From NCBI RefSeq assembly GCF_019320115.1, contig NC_089593.1:33436536-33500535 (forward strand): DNA of 64,000 nt, written 5' to 3'. This document shows positions 10,327 to 22,631 of this stretch, in pieces. Below the pieces are notes generated by a model. The model ran no database searches and was not told the origin of the DNA. It worked only from the letters and a program-made list of their open reading frames with translations. Position 1 is the stretch's first letter. Each line of letters opens with the position of its first letter. A program made the translations under genes and the position numbers. This DNA comes from Miscanthus floridulus (Eukaryota > Streptophyta > Magnoliopsida > Poales > Poaceae).

Positions 10327-11658
10327 GCTCTGGAGCCGCCGTCGTTCTTCTTTCTTCGTTCTCTGTTTTTCCCGTCGCCGCTGCTCCATCTTCGGCGAGC
10401 TCGTGCCATCGTTGTCGTGCTCCACCGTCGCTGATAAGCTAGTCCCAGCTCCGCCTGAACCTTGCGCGTCCATCTGACCCACCAATTTGGCTTGTCTTCA
10501 CCGGGAACTCGAGTTTCATCGCCTTCTTCCTCGCGGCCGGTAACCTCACCGTCGCATGCGCATCTCCGTGGCCAGAGCCCGTCGGTGAGCCGTTGCCCTT
10601 GATTGGTGTACCTTTAGCTTCGTCTCAATGCCGTAGTGCTCATTTCACTGTTGATTGGCCGTTTTATCCACTACAGTCGCCGGCACACCGTCACCGACGA
10701 TCCTTGCTCCGCCGCCGTTGCTGTTCACGTCGACCCGCGTCTACGCTGCTTCTCCAGCCTTGCTTTCTGCTCTGTAGTGTTCGTGGTAAGCTCCTAATGC
10801 TTCCTGTGCCCTTTGATTAACTGCTACTGTACTCCTGTCGCCGACGTAACGTCGCTGAGCCACCGCGTCCGCCATGGCCGACGCCAAGCTCGTAACTCGT
10901 AGTAATTCGTCTAGCTAGCGCCTTCAGTCGATGCGCCGGGATGATGTGGTCATTTTGGTACGTTGGTCGTCGCCGTTGATCTCACCGTCGGTGAGTTTGC
11001 GCCGGTCAGCGCCGTCGTCGTCGTAGTCAACACGCGGGAGGTAGAAGATGACAGGTGGGGTCACCATGTCAGTGACTCAACGTTCAAAATGAATTTTTCT
11101 ATTTTCAGATTTGAATGAATAGTGTCTATTTTTGTTATTTTTGTGTAGATTTATTTAGAGCTCCAAAAATTATGAAAATTTTTGAGTGACTTCTCTGTGA
11201 GGTATAGTATTTAAGAAAAATATGAAATAGTGTTTTTCAGTAATTTTTAAATGTGATAAAAATTGCTCAATTTATTCATAAATGGATTTCCATGATTTTT
11301 CTAGGCTTATTTATTTATCAAAAAATTATGAAATTTGTTTTGCCACTTAGTTAACATGTAATGAACATGTACAAAAATTTTGAGCTCAAATAGAATAAGT
11401 TGATTTATTTCATAATTTTGAATTAAATAATTAATTCATAAAAGCAAATAGTAACCTTTAATGATTTAGGTTTTTGTTTGGACTTTTGGATTGAGTGATG
11501 CCCTCGGGTCATTTGTTGTTAATGATCCTTGGCAATTGATGTATGTGTTATGAAAAAGATTTAGTTTGTTTGACTTGCAACTGTACCGCGAAGGAAAGTT
11601 GTATTCAAATTATTAACTTTGCATCCATCATCGAGCATCATATTTCGTATTCCGCATC

Positions 11659-11886
11659 ATGTTAAACATGGCATTGTTATTACGTGTAGTGAACGAAGGT
11701 GAACACGTGGTAGTTAATCAAGTCGTGGAAGAAGTTTATCCGTCTGTTGAGGTCGGATCGAATCCTTGTGAAACGTCGCAGGAATCGGACTTTTCCGTCA
11801 ACGAAGGCAAGCCCCGGATGCATACAACCCTACCTTGTGTTTTACAAATTAATTTCGCTTTTGCTTTCCGTTACTGCATTAAGTGA
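11659..11886 (+). other. LTR-internal small ORF of element A (75 aa)
   Basis: The frame starts MLNMALLLRVV and ends FAFAFRYCIK. It has an acidic middle (NQVVEEVYPSVEV) and a GKPRMHTTLPC motif. An AG with acceptor-like context (tacgtgtag) precedes the acidic part. The same frame is intact in the 3' LTR at 21050-21277, with Ile for Val at one site. A motif of the same kind (FLKGKP followed by a Pro-rich end) sits at the corresponding place in the LTRs of element B and the solo LTR. Function is unknown; it could be a non-functional open stretch, but positional conservation across diverged LTRs argues for a closer look. Confidence 0.4.
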
Positions 11887-12760
11887 TTAAGAGTTAAGTA
11901 AAAGCCTAATTGGTGCATTACCACCCTTGTTATTCCATATTTACCATTTTATCAGTTTTAAACTCGTATATGCCTAGTTTTGCTTAGCTATGCGTAGAAC
12001 GATGAAAGTCGGGTGACTACCTGCCACTTGCAAGTTTTAAATGGAACATTGGTTAATTATGTTAGCATGTGATATGGGAATTGTAGAGTAATAAATCTAG
12101 ACCGGGCGGACTCGGTGTGTGTGAGCCACCAGACATGGAGGTCTTGTGAGCGGGTTCTTTCCGCCTGTGTCGATTAAGGCACGTCCGTTGTTGAATTGTA
12201 TGAGGTGAGAATTTGTAGTACTAACCACATACTCCGGTAAGCCTGAACTTGGCAATTCTATTACGAGAATGGCTACTCGCGCACTGGGAGTGGAGAGATG
12301 GCGGGAATAGCAGTGTACCCACGTGGCCATGGGCTAGGAATGGTGGAGTACTGTGTTCTCGGGTGGTGCGGACCCGTTCTTGTTTTAGAGGATCCGAGGG
12401 TAGGTTGGTATATGGAGGTCAGGGACCTGCATATGTCGTGTGGTCTGGAATTCCCAGCTGGGTTTATAATCGGTTCGAATCGTCGTTGCTCCTCGGTTAA
12501 GGAGACTCAACTCACTGTTCATCATCGTAGAATTAATAACCGGAACTTGAATAAGGCTTGTGAAGGTGCTGAATATGAAGTTTCATGATCTCAGTGCGGA
12601 TCGTGTCAGCTTTGTATATAATTCTTGAGAAGTTTTCTATATAAAGAATGTTGTTAAAAGAGCTTTTACGCAAAAGAACTTTGATCATTGTTAAAGCTAT
12701 ACCTTGAATCCCTGAGCCTGCATTACTGAGTTTATCAGTTAATATTTCGGATAAGTCTTG

Positions 12761-12803
12761 TTGAGTACTTTCGTACTCAGGGTTCGTTGACCCCTTGTTG
12801 CAG
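12761..12803 (+). promoter_or_regulatory. Hairpin plus splice-acceptor-like site in LTR A
   Basis: A perfect stem TGAGTAC/GTACTCA with loop TTTC (12762-12779) is followed by a pyrimidine-rich stretch and ttgttgcag (ends 12803). The same pair of signals recurs at 22149-22191 (3' LTR), 52189-52232 (element B) and 44923-44966 (solo LTR). Role unknown; an RNA structure or 3' splice site in the U5 leader is a reasonable guess. Confidence 0.45.
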
Positions 12804-13241
12804 GTGAGCCTCATGAGCAGATCTGTTTTGGATCGTGCTGCATGACTATCGTTCGTTCTGACGATGAGAAGTAAATGTGTGATCCTTGGGCAGGATGTTT
12901 ATTTTGTGTGTTATGTATATATTAATTATGCCACTCCACTACTACTATGGTTTGTAATAATTAAAGAACTTAGTTTGTAAGGTTTGAAATAACTGGTTTG
13001 TAAACTATGTTATCGTAAGACTTCCGCTGTTTTTACTCTGGTTTTGATATTTGAATAAATGTTGTAATACTACAATGACTCTGTAACGTGATCCTGCTCG
13101 GAAATCGTGGATGATTCGGGGTTCCCCGAGGACACCCGACAGTCTTTTTAAGTTCATGGAAACATATGCATAGATGTCAGAGGTCGCCGGACAGTGACAG
13201 GTGCATGTGGGCCCTATAACTTAGGAGGTTCTGCCACAGAA

Positions 13242-13253
13242 TGGTATCAGAGC
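13242..13253 (+). promoter_or_regulatory. Primer binding site of element A
   Basis: TGGTATCAGAGC, complementary to the 3' end of plant initiator methionine tRNA, three bases after the 5' LTR end. It fixes the LTR boundary and orientation. The leader 13254-13642 has no gene. Confidence 0.9.
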
Positions 13254-13642
13254 GATCGTTACAAGGTTTTGTTGTATTGTTTTACAAAAACTTCAAAATG
13301 ATTTGGATGACTAAATTTAACTTGGTAATTTAGTCCAAATTGCTTCTGACTTATCTTATTTCTTTCTCACCATTCCCTATTTGATTAAAAAGGTTTTTGT
13401 GTGGTGGAGTAGTAATTATACTATGCCCTATATAAAAATAAATGTTGTTTATGTGCATTATAAATTTTTGATGTTTTTGTTCGTAAGAACGATTCATGCA
13501 TCAGGAATAATTCACTTGTTACTTCCTTCACCTCTTAGTCTGGAGTTAAGTAGTGAGTCTGGTTTGAGGAATGTAAACCATCTTAGCTACTTTCTGGATT
13601 TTGATCAATGGTCTTACTTGGATTAAATTGGCTACCTACAGT

Positions 13643-14166
13643 ATGGCTCGTGCCAAGATGACGCCCCGTAAGTCCACCGGACCCAAAGGAGTTCCTCGTC
13701 ACCAACTTGCCCCTAGAAATGATGGTGCCAGCAGCAGCAGTACTAGGCCTGATCCCCAGGCAGAGATACTAGAGGATTTCCGCTAGAGTTAGCACAATCT
13801 ACTAGAGATAGGGCTTTGGATGTTATACAAATAGGAGAATTACAGGGTCAATTGAGGCAGCTCACCACCACGCATAGGAACTGCGAAAGTATGTTAGTTC
13901 GTACGGTGGAAGGAAGAAATGAAGCTTGGCACAGGGAAAATGTAGCTAGAGCTAGAACTCATGAGCTAGAATTCTATGTAGAAGATTTAGAAGAACATAA
14001 TACGTATCTACATGAGGAGGTTCATAGGCTTAGCAATCTACTAAATCCGAATCATGAGCCTCAAGCGGATGCAATGGACCCCGGTGTCATCCTTGCCGAT
14101 GATGATGAATCGGGAGAGGAAGAAGAAGAAGATCCTGAAGAATTAGTAATGATCGATGAAAGCTGA
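13643..14166 (+). pseudogene. orf0 upstream of gag in element A, frameshifted
   Basis: Begins MARAKMTPRKSTGPKGVPRH (basic, Pro/Ser-rich) at 13643. After one frameshift near 13785 it continues in the other frame as a helical region (residues about 50-135, RTHELEFYVEDLEEHNTYLH, likely coiled coil) and a strongly acidic C-terminus ending at 14166. An additional ORF before gag is described for rice RIRE3/RIRE8-type chromoviruses; its function is not established. About 225 bases without coding potential separate it from gag. No equivalent was recognised in element B. Confidence 0.6.
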
Positions 14167-14391
14167 TGATGAAGGCGGTAATAATTCCGGAATGGATACC
14201 GAGCCTGAAGTTTGAAGAAATTGAGGAAAAGAGTAGAGTTGTATAATAGTAGCTCTAGTTAAGTTAAGTAGTTTTGTTCTCGTACTCGTGGGTTTGTTTG
14301 TACATTAGTAAACTCTTTGTAATGTGTCTAGAGTAAGCTTTGGTACAATTCAATAAAGACATGTGAATAAAGTTTGGTTTGTTATGAGCAG

Positions 14392-15519
14392 ATGCGTCGT
14401 ACGCGGGGTTCGTATATTCCTAGAACTTCACAAGATGAGGATGGTATTCCAGATCCGCCACCAGTTCCAACCAATTTAGCTGATGCTATAACCGCACTTG
14501 TCAATGTGACGGCTGAAAATTCTCGTTTGCTTCATGAGATGGCCCAGAGTAATCAGAATCAGATGTACGGAAACCGTGGACGCCACCATAACCGACAAGA
14601 GGCTACATATGTTGATTTCACAGACACAAGACCCCCAGTGTTCACCAAGGCAGATGAACCATTGGAGGCTGATGACTGGCTTCGAACCATGGAGCAGAAA
14701 TTTGACCTTATCCCATGCACGGAGTATCAGAAACCTACGTTTGCCGCCCAACAACTTAGAGGAGCAGCAAGTGCTTGGTGGGCAAACTTAGTGGCTATGC
14801 AACCTGCTGGTATTCCAATAACTTGGGCTGAGTTCTGTACTGCCTTCAGAGCCCATTATATCCCTGAAGGAGTGATGGCTATGAAGCTAGATGAATTCCT
14901 TGCTTTGAAACAAGGAGATCAAACCGTGATGCAGTATGTGGGAAGATTTAATCATCTGTCCCAATATGCATCCGAACATGTCAATACTGATGCCAAGAAG
15001 AAGAGGTGGTTTATGAGAGGCCTGAATACCAAGTTGCAGACTATGATGACCACTTGCACCAATGTTACTTACCATGAGGCAGTAAATATTGCAATTGCTT
15101 CAGAATCAAAGTATCGGCAGCATAAGGAGCTCAAAAAGAAAAAGAGTGTGCCGTCTGGATCTTTTGGTGGAAATCAGAAGAGGCAGAGGGTGATTTATCA
15201 TCCAGTACATCATAATCGTCCTCCTTATCGTCCGCCGCAGTTCCAAGCCGGGCAACAGTCAAATGTCCGTTCTGCTATAACCTATCCGAGTTCATAGTCA
15301 ACCAATGCTCCTGGTGGCAATGCTCCAACATCCCAGGGTCACAACTATCCGTGCTACAATTGCGGAAGGACTGGTCATTTCTCTAGGGAATGTCCATATC
15401 CTAGGCAGGCTAATCAAAATTATCAGAAGGCCCCTGCTAATCAACAACAGGGTCAGGCACCAAACAAGAACCCCAATCAGAATGCTCAAAAGGGCAAAGA
15501 TGAGAGGAAGATAGGACAG
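14392..15519 (+). pseudogene. gag: gag of element A
   Basis: Structural capsid/nucleocapsid polyprotein. ATG at 14392 gives MRRTRGSYIP; an earlier in-frame non-ATG extension is not needed. The capsid region has the plant Gypsy gag signature around DTRPPVFTKADEPLEADDWL and AASAWWANL. A CCHC zinc knuckle ([14 protein letters not shown], 15352-15393) follows. A TAG at 15295-15297, where CAG would be expected, truncates the protein just before the knuckle; the frame then stays open straight into protease. No frameshift is seen within gag. Confidence 0.85.
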
Positions 15520-18500
15520 GTGTTCTATATTCAAGCTGGAGAAATTCTGGAAGGGGAGCCAGTGATGATGGGTATGTTTCCTGTTGCCAATCACCCTGCA
15601 GTTATACTTTTTGATTCTGACGCATCGCATTCATTCATCAATAGAACATTTGTCGTGAAGCATGAAATTTCAATTGGGGCAACAATGGAAAGTTTCTTTA
15701 TACAGTCGCCCGGGGGACGTCTGTGTACTAAGGAAATGACATACCAGGTACCCGTAAACCTGGGTGGGTATATTTTTCCCACTACCATGATTATCCTTAA
15801 GGATCAGGATATAGATGTAATTTTGGGAATGAATTGGATGTATCAGCATAAGGCTGTTATAGATGCTTTGAATAGGACCTTAAGAGTAAGTTTGCCTGAT
15901 AGTAATTCTCAACTTCTTATCCAACTTCCAACCCTAAGAAGATCAGTGGGCAAGATTTGTGCAACTGCTGTCAAAGAGATTAGAGATATTCCGGTAGTGT
16001 GTGAATTTCTGGATGTGTTTCCTGAAGATTTACCCGGTCTACCACCTGATAGGGATGTACAGTTCAATATAGAGTTACAACCTGGAACAGCTCCGATTTC
16101 TCGGAGAGCTTATAGGATGCCACCTAAGGAATTGGCCGAGTTGAAAACTTAGTTACAAGAATTGATTGAGAAAGGGTTTATCCAACCTAGTTCTTCACCT
16201 TGGGGATGTCCGGCAATTTTTGTGAAAAAGAAAGATGAGACTTTGAGGTTATGTGTCGACTATCGTCCATTGAATGAAGTGACCATCAAGAATAAATATC
16301 CATTACCTCGGATAGATCTGCTTTTTGATCAATTGGCCGGAGCCAAAGTTTTCTCCAAGATAGATTTGAGATCAGGATATCACCAAATCAAGATAAAGCC
16401 TGAGGATATTCCCAAAACGGCGTTTACCACAAGATATGGATTATATGAATACTTGGTAATGTCTTTTGGTTTGACAAATGCTCCAGCTCATTTCATGTAT
16501 CTAATGAACTCAGTATTCATGCCTGAGCTAGACAAGTTTGTAGTGGTGTTTATTGATGACATTTTAGTATATTCCAAGAATAAGAAAGAACATGCGGGAC
16601 ATCTCAGAATTGTTCTGACCCATTTGAGAGAACATCAACTATATGCCAAGTTCAGCAAGTGTGATTTTTGGCTTAAAGAAGTGCAATTTCTTGGACATGT
16701 CTTGTCAGCCGAAGGAGTTGCAGTTGATCCAAGCAAAGTGAAGGATGTGCTTGATTGGAAACCGCCAACCACAGTTCATCAAGTTCGGAGTTTTCTAGGT
16801 TTGGCGGGATATTACCGCTGGTTTATTCCAGATTTCTCAAAAATATCAAAGTCCATAACTGAATTGTTGAAGAACCAAGTTAAGTTTGTCTGGTCATCAG
16901 ATTGTGAGGAGGCTTTCCAGACTTTGAAGAGACTGTTAACCACTGCACCAGTATTAGCCCAACCTGACATCGAGAAGCCGTTTGATGTTTATTGTGATGC
17001 TTCAGGTATTGGTATTGGATGTGTATTGATGCAAGAAGGTCGAGTCATTGCTTATGCATCCCGGCAACTTAAGCAACATGAAGAACACTATCCGACCCAT
17101 GACTTGGAGTTAGCAGCTGTGGTTCATGCTCTGAAGATTTGGCGGCATTACCTGCTTGGTAATACGTGTCATATGTATACAGACCACAAAAGCTTAAAGT
17201 ATATCTTTACTCAGTCAGAGTTGAACATGCGACAGAGAAGATGGTTAGAACTGATTAAGGATTATGACTTGGAAGTACATTATCACCCCGGTAAAGCAAA
17301 TGTAGTTGTAGATGCCCTCAGTCGCAAAGGTTATTGCAATTGTCTGACAGTGAGGACAATGGATTTGAATTTATGTCAAGAAATGGAGAAGTTGAATGTA
17401 GAAGTAATTCAACAAGGAAGTTTGACCAACATAATTGTTGAAGCCACTATTTGAGATCAAGTTATTGCTGCTCAGAAGGAAAACAAGGGTATAGCCCATA
17501 TTAAGGAAAGAGTCAAGAATGGAAAAGCAGGAATGCTTTAGTATTGACAATGAAGATGTGTTATGGTTCAAGGATCGCCTGGTGGTACCAAAAGTTCTTG
17601 AGTTGCGGCAGTCAATTCTAGATGAGGCACATGCTACTAGGTTATCAATCCATCCGGGAAGCAACAAGATGTACCATGACTTGAAGCAAAGATTCTGGTG
17701 GACTAAAATGAAAATAGAAATTGCTAGATATATAGCGAAGTGTGATACTTGTCAAAAGGTGAAAGCTATACATTTGAGGTCTGCTGGTGAATTACAACCA
17801 TTGCCTATTCCATCTTGGAAGTGGGAGGACATAAGTATGGATTTTATTGTTGGTCTACCTAAGACATCAAAAGGATTTGACTCAGTATGGGTTATTGTAG
17901 ATCGACTCACTAAGTCAGCACATTTTCTTCCAGTCAAGACAATATATCCTACGATCCAATATGCCAAGATGTACTTAGCAAGAATCATGAGTTTGCATGG
18001 AGTACCCAAGACTATTGTGTCAGACAGAGGTACACAGTTTGTCTCCAATTTTTGGAAACAATTGCATTCTTCATTGGGTACCAAACTTCTATATAGTATA
18101 GCTTATCATCCGCAGACTGATGGATAGACTGAAAGGGTTAATCAAGTACTTGAAGATATGTTAAGGTGTTGTGTCCTTAACTATTCCAATAAGTGGGACG
18201 AATGCTTACCTTTGGCCGAGTTCCCATACAACAATAGTTATCAGGAAAGTATTAGAATGGACTCCATTTGAAGCACTCTATGGTCGTAGATGTAGGACAT
18301 CATTGAGTTGGTCTGAGCCTGGAGAAAGAAGATTCTTTGGAGTTGACCTTGTGAAAGAAACAGAAGACAAGGTTAGACAAATACAGAGTAATTTAAAGAT
18401 AGCTCAGTCCTGCCAAAAGAGTTATGCGGATAGACGACGGAGACCATTGGTATTCAACAAAGGAGATTTTGTATATCTGAAAGTATCACCAATGAAGGGA

Positions 18501-18886
18501 GTTAACCGTTTTGGTGTTAAAGGAAAGTTGGCACCCCTGATACATTGGACCATATCAAATTTTGGAAAGGTATGGAAAAGTGGCATATCGCTTGCAATTA
18601 CCTGAACATCTTGCAGCTGTGCATGATGTGTTCCATGTTTCTCAATTGAAGAAGTGTCTCCGAGTGCCTGAACAGAATATTGAAGTTGAAGGAGTGGAAC
18701 TAGAACCGGATTTAACTTATTCCGAATATCCTATCCGAGTGTTAGATCAGAAAGATCAGTGTTACTCGAAGACGAACAATCAAGTTCTATAAAATACAAT
18801 GGAATCAACATTCAGAAGAGGAAGCTACTTGGGAATCAGAAGATTACTTGTTAGAAAAGTTTCCAGAGTTTCTAGCGTCAATATAG
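15520..18886 (+). pseudogene. pol: pol of element A (PR-RT-RH-INT-chromodomain)
   Basis: Protease at about 15580-15860 has DSDAS (15613) where DSGAS is expected, so the catalytic loop glycine is lost. The reverse transcriptase has [10 protein letters not shown] and FIDDIL with the catalytic Asp pair at 16555-16560. RNase H follows ([21 protein letters not shown]). Integrase carries an HHCC finger (SIHPGSNKMYHD...CDTCQKVKA) and the first two catalytic Asp (SMDFIVGLP, VSDRGTQF). The C-terminal chromodomain has KFYKIQWNQHSEEEATWE and a stop at 18886. Stops at 16150 (TAG), 17452 (TGA) and 18125 (TAG), and frameshifts near 17460-17520, 18250, 18540 and 18760, make it non-functional. Confidence 0.88.
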
Positions 18887-19041
18887 AATAGAGTAGTGTT
18901 AGTTGAGCTCGGTTGCTACAAATTGTGTTTTGTAAAGTAACCTCGGCTATTTTATGGACAGAGTTTGTATGTGTTCTCGCGACACATTTCCTTTTCCATT
19001 ACTTACCCTATGGCTTTGAATCTCGGGGCGAGATTTCTTTT

Positions 19042-19052
19042 AGGGGGAAGGA
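19042..19052 (+). promoter_or_regulatory. Polypurine tract of element A
   Basis: agggggaagga lies two bases before the 3' LTR start. It primes plus-strand synthesis in the Gypsy replication cycle. The 155 bases between the pol stop and this tract hold no gene. Confidence 0.8.
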
Positions 19053-19053
19053 T

Positions 19054-22000
19054 TGTAACACCTCGGGTGTTTAAATATTAAAATCTGACATGTCATCATA
19101 TGCATTGCAAAGCATTTGGCATTTGGTGAAACTTTGAGATGCATGCACTAAAACAAGTTTATATTTATGTGGTATGTGTTGCATTGTATTGTTTGACTCA
19201 AGTTCAATGTTTGTTTGGATTTTGAATTTTTCCAGGAAACCCCGCTTTTCAACATTTAAACCTTACCCTGAAAAATCCATTTCAAAATCTAAGCATATTT
19301 TGGGGTTGGGCCCAAAAGCAAAAGTGTAGAGCTTAATAAGTTATACAAAGTTTATCTTTGGAGTTTTTCAAGTTGTTTAGAAAATTTTTGAGTAAATCAA
19401 AAAGGCGTAATTCGGTAAATTTCCCTATTCAAATTCAAAAGTTCATTTCAAAATCTAGACCGAATTAGGAGATGGTTATAAAAGCAAAGTTGTAGAACTT
19501 TTGATTTTGAACAACTTTTATTTTTGGAGATTTTTGAGTTGTTATGAAAATTTGGGAGTAATTTGTGAATTTTGGCGAATGGCAAACTTGTAATTTCGAT
19601 GAACAGTGTTCATCGCTTGCGCTACACCGCCGGCGAGCTTCGGCTTGCTTCCAGTCGCGCGCGTGGCCGTTTAGGCGTCGCGTTGGCACGCTAAAGGCTT
19701 CGTCGTGGCTTCTTTGCGCTTCCTTGGCTGCCCTATAAAGCTCTGGAGCCGCCGTCGTTCTTCTTTCTTCGTTCTCTGTTTTTCCCGTCGCCGCTGCTCC
19801 ATCTCCGGCGAGCCCGTGCCGTCGTTGTCGTGCTCCATGTCGCTGATAAGCTAGTCCCAGCTCCGCCTGAACCTTGCGCGTCCATCTGACCCACCAATTT
19901 GGCTTGTCTTCACCGGGAACTCGAGTTTCATCGCCTTCTTCCTCGCGGCCGGTAACCTCACCGTCGCATGCGCATCTCCGTGGCCAGAGCCCGTCGGTGA
20001 GCCGTTGCCCTTGATTGGTGTACCTTTTGCTTTGTCTCGATGCCGTAGTGCTCATTTCACTGTTGATTGGCTGTTTTATCCACTGCAGTCGCCGGCACAC
20101 CGTCACCGACGATCCTTGCTCCGCCGCCATTGCTGTTCACGTCGACCCGCGTCTACGCTGCTTCTCCAGCCTTGCTTTCTGCTCAGTAGTGTTCATGGTA
20201 AGCTCCTAATGCTTCCTGTGCCCTTTGATTAACTGCTACTGTACTCCTGTCACCGGCATAACGTCGCTGAGCCACCGCGTCCGCCATGGCCGACGCCAAG
20301 CTCGTAACTCGTAGTAATTCGTCTAGCTAGCGCCTTCAGTCGATGCGCCGGGATGATGTGGTCATTTTGGTACGTTGGTCGTCGCCGTTGATCTCACCGT
20401 CGGTGAGTTTGCGCCGGTCAGCGCCGTCGTCGTCGTAGTCAACACGCGGGAGGTAGAAGATGACAGGTGAGGTCACCATGTCAGTGACTCAACGTTCAAA
20501 ATGAATTTTTCTATTTTCAGATTTGAATGAATAGTGTCTGTTTTTGTTATTTTTGTGTAGATTTATTTAGAGCTCCAAAAATTATGAAAATTTTTGAGTG
20601 ACTTCTCTGTGAGGTATAGTATTTAAGAAAAATATGAAATAGTGTTTTTCAGTAATTTTTAAATGTGATAAAAATTGCTCAATTTATTCATAAATGGATT
20701 TCCATGATTTTTCTAGGCTTATTTATTTATCAAAAATTATGAAATTTGTTTTGCCACTTAGTTAACATGTAATGAACATGTACAAAAATTTTGAGCTCAA
20801 ATAGAATAAGTTGATTTATTTTATAATTTTGAATTAAATAATTAATTCATAAAAGCAAATAGTAACCTTTAATGATTTAGGTTTTTGTTTGGACTTTTGG
20901 ATTGAGTGATGCCCTCGGGTCATTTGTTGTTAATGATCCTTGGCAGTTGATGTATGTGTTACGAAAAAGATTTAGTTTGTTTGACTTGCAACTGTACCGC
21001 GAAGGAAAGTTGTATTCCGCATCGAGCATCATATTTCGTATTCCGCATCATGTTAAACATGGCATTGTTATTACGTGTAGTGAACGAAGGTGAACACGTG
21101 GTAGTTAATCAAGTCGTGGAAGAAGTTTATCCGTCTATTGAGGTCGGATCGAATCCTTGTGAAACGTCGCAGGAATCGGACTTTTCCGTCAACGAAGGCA
21201 AGCCCCGGATGCATACAACCCTACCTTGTGTTTTACAAATTAATTTCGCTTTTGCTTTTTGTTACTGCATTAAGTGATTAAGAGTTAAGTAAAAGCCTAA
21301 TTGGTACATTACCACCCTTGTTATTCCATATTTACCATTTTATCAGTTTTAAACTCGTATATGCCTAGTTTTGCTTAGCTATGCGTAGAACGATGAAAGT
21401 CGGGTGACTACCTGCCACTTGCAAGTTTTAAATGGAACATTGGTTAATTATGTTAGCATGTGATATGGGATTGTGGAGTAATAAATCTAGACCGGGCGGA
21501 CTCGGTGTGTGTGAGCCACCAGACATGGAGGTCTTGTGAGCGGGTTCTTTCCGCCTGTGTCGATTAAGGCACGTCCGTTGTTGAATTGTATGAGGTGAGA
21601 ATTTGTAGTACTAACCACATACTCCGGTAAGCCTGAACTTGGCAATTCTATTACGAGAATGGCTACTCATGCACTGGGAGTGGAGAGATGGTGGGAATAG
21701 CATGTACCCACGTGGCCATGGGCTGGAATGGTGGAGTACTGTGTTCTCGGGTGGCGCGGACCCGTTCTTGTTTTAGAGGATCCGAGGGTAGGTTGGTATA
21801 TGGAGGTCAGGGACCTGCATATGTCATGTGGTCTGGAATTCCCAGCTGGGTTTATAATCGGTTCGAATCGTCGTTGCTCCTCGGTTAAGGAGACTCAACT
21901 CACTGTTCATCATCGTAGAATTAATAACCGGAACTTGAATAAGGCTTGTGAAGGTGCTGAATATGAAGTTTCATGATCTCAGTGCGGATCGTGTCAGCTT

Positions 22001-22626
22001 TGTATATAATTCTTGAGAAGTTTTCTATATAAAGAATGTTGTTAAAAGAGCTTTTACGCAAAAGAACTTTGATCATTGTTAAAGCTATACCTTGAATCCC
22101 TGAGCCTGCATTACTGAGTTTATCAGTTAATATTTCGGATAAGTCTTGTTGAGTACTTTCGTACTCAGGGTTCGTTGACCCCTTGTTGCAGGTGAGCCTC
22201 ATGAGCAGATCTGTTTTGGATCATGCTGCATGACTATCGTTCGTTCTGACGATGAGAAGTAAATGTGTGATCCTTGGGCAGGATGTTTATTTTGTGTGTT
22301 ATGTATATATTAATTATGCCACTCCACTATTACTATGGTTTGTAATAATTAAAGAACTTAGTTTGTAAGGTTTGAAATAACTGGTTTGTAAACTATGTTA
22401 TCGTAAGACTTCCGCTGTTTTTACTCTGGTTTTGATATTTGAATAAATGTTGTAATACTACATTGACTCTGTAACGTGATCTTGCTCGGAAATCGTGGAT
22501 GATTCGAGGTTCCCCGAGGACACCCGATAGTCTTTTTAAGTTCATGGAAACATATGCATAGATGTCAGAGGTCGCCGGACAGTGACAGGTGCATGTGGGC
22601 CCTATAACTTAGGAGGTTCTGCCACA
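19054..22626 (+). repeat. 3' LTR of element A
   Basis: 3,573 bp, colinear with 9640-13238 and nearly identical by eye. It contains the TATA box at 19734-19739, the intact small frame at 21050-21277 and the hairpin at 22149-22168. It ends in tgccaca, directly followed by the target duplication ttagg (22627-22631). Confidence 0.92.
21050..21277 (+). other. LTR-internal small ORF, 3' LTR copy
   Basis: 75 codons colinear with 11659-11886 and still open. It also extends upstream in frame to 20954 here because the 20-base insertion of the 5' copy is absent. See the 5' copy for motifs. Confidence 0.4.
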
Positions 22627-22631
22627 TTAGG

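Larger units (their letters stand above)
9640..13238 (+). repeat. 5' LTR of element A
   Basis: Runs from tgtaacacctcgggtg to ttctgccaca (TG...CA). At 3,599 bp it is long for a plant LTR. It contains a GC-rich promoter segment with a TATA box (10321), a short conserved reading frame (11659-11886) and a hairpin/acceptor-like block (12761-12803). Relative to the 3' LTR it has about 20 extra bases near 11610-11630. Confidence 0.92.
9640..22626 (+). mobile_element. Element A: complete Ty3/Gypsy chromovirus (Tekay/RIRE3-like)
   Basis: A 12,987-bp element with LTRs at 9640-13238 and 19054-22626, primer site at 13242, polypurine tract at 19042-19052, and matching 5-bp target duplications. The internal 5.8 kb has an extra ORF upstream of gag, then gag, protease, reverse transcriptase, RNase H, integrase and a C-terminal chromodomain in the Gypsy order. 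The chromodomain and upstream ORF suggest the Tekay/Del chromoviruses (rice RIRE3/RIRE8 type); the clade is judged from motifs only. The coding region is dead. The LTRs look nearly identical by eye apart from scattered substitutions and small indels, so insertion is fairly recent relative to the decayed MULE it interrupts. Confidence 0.9.
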
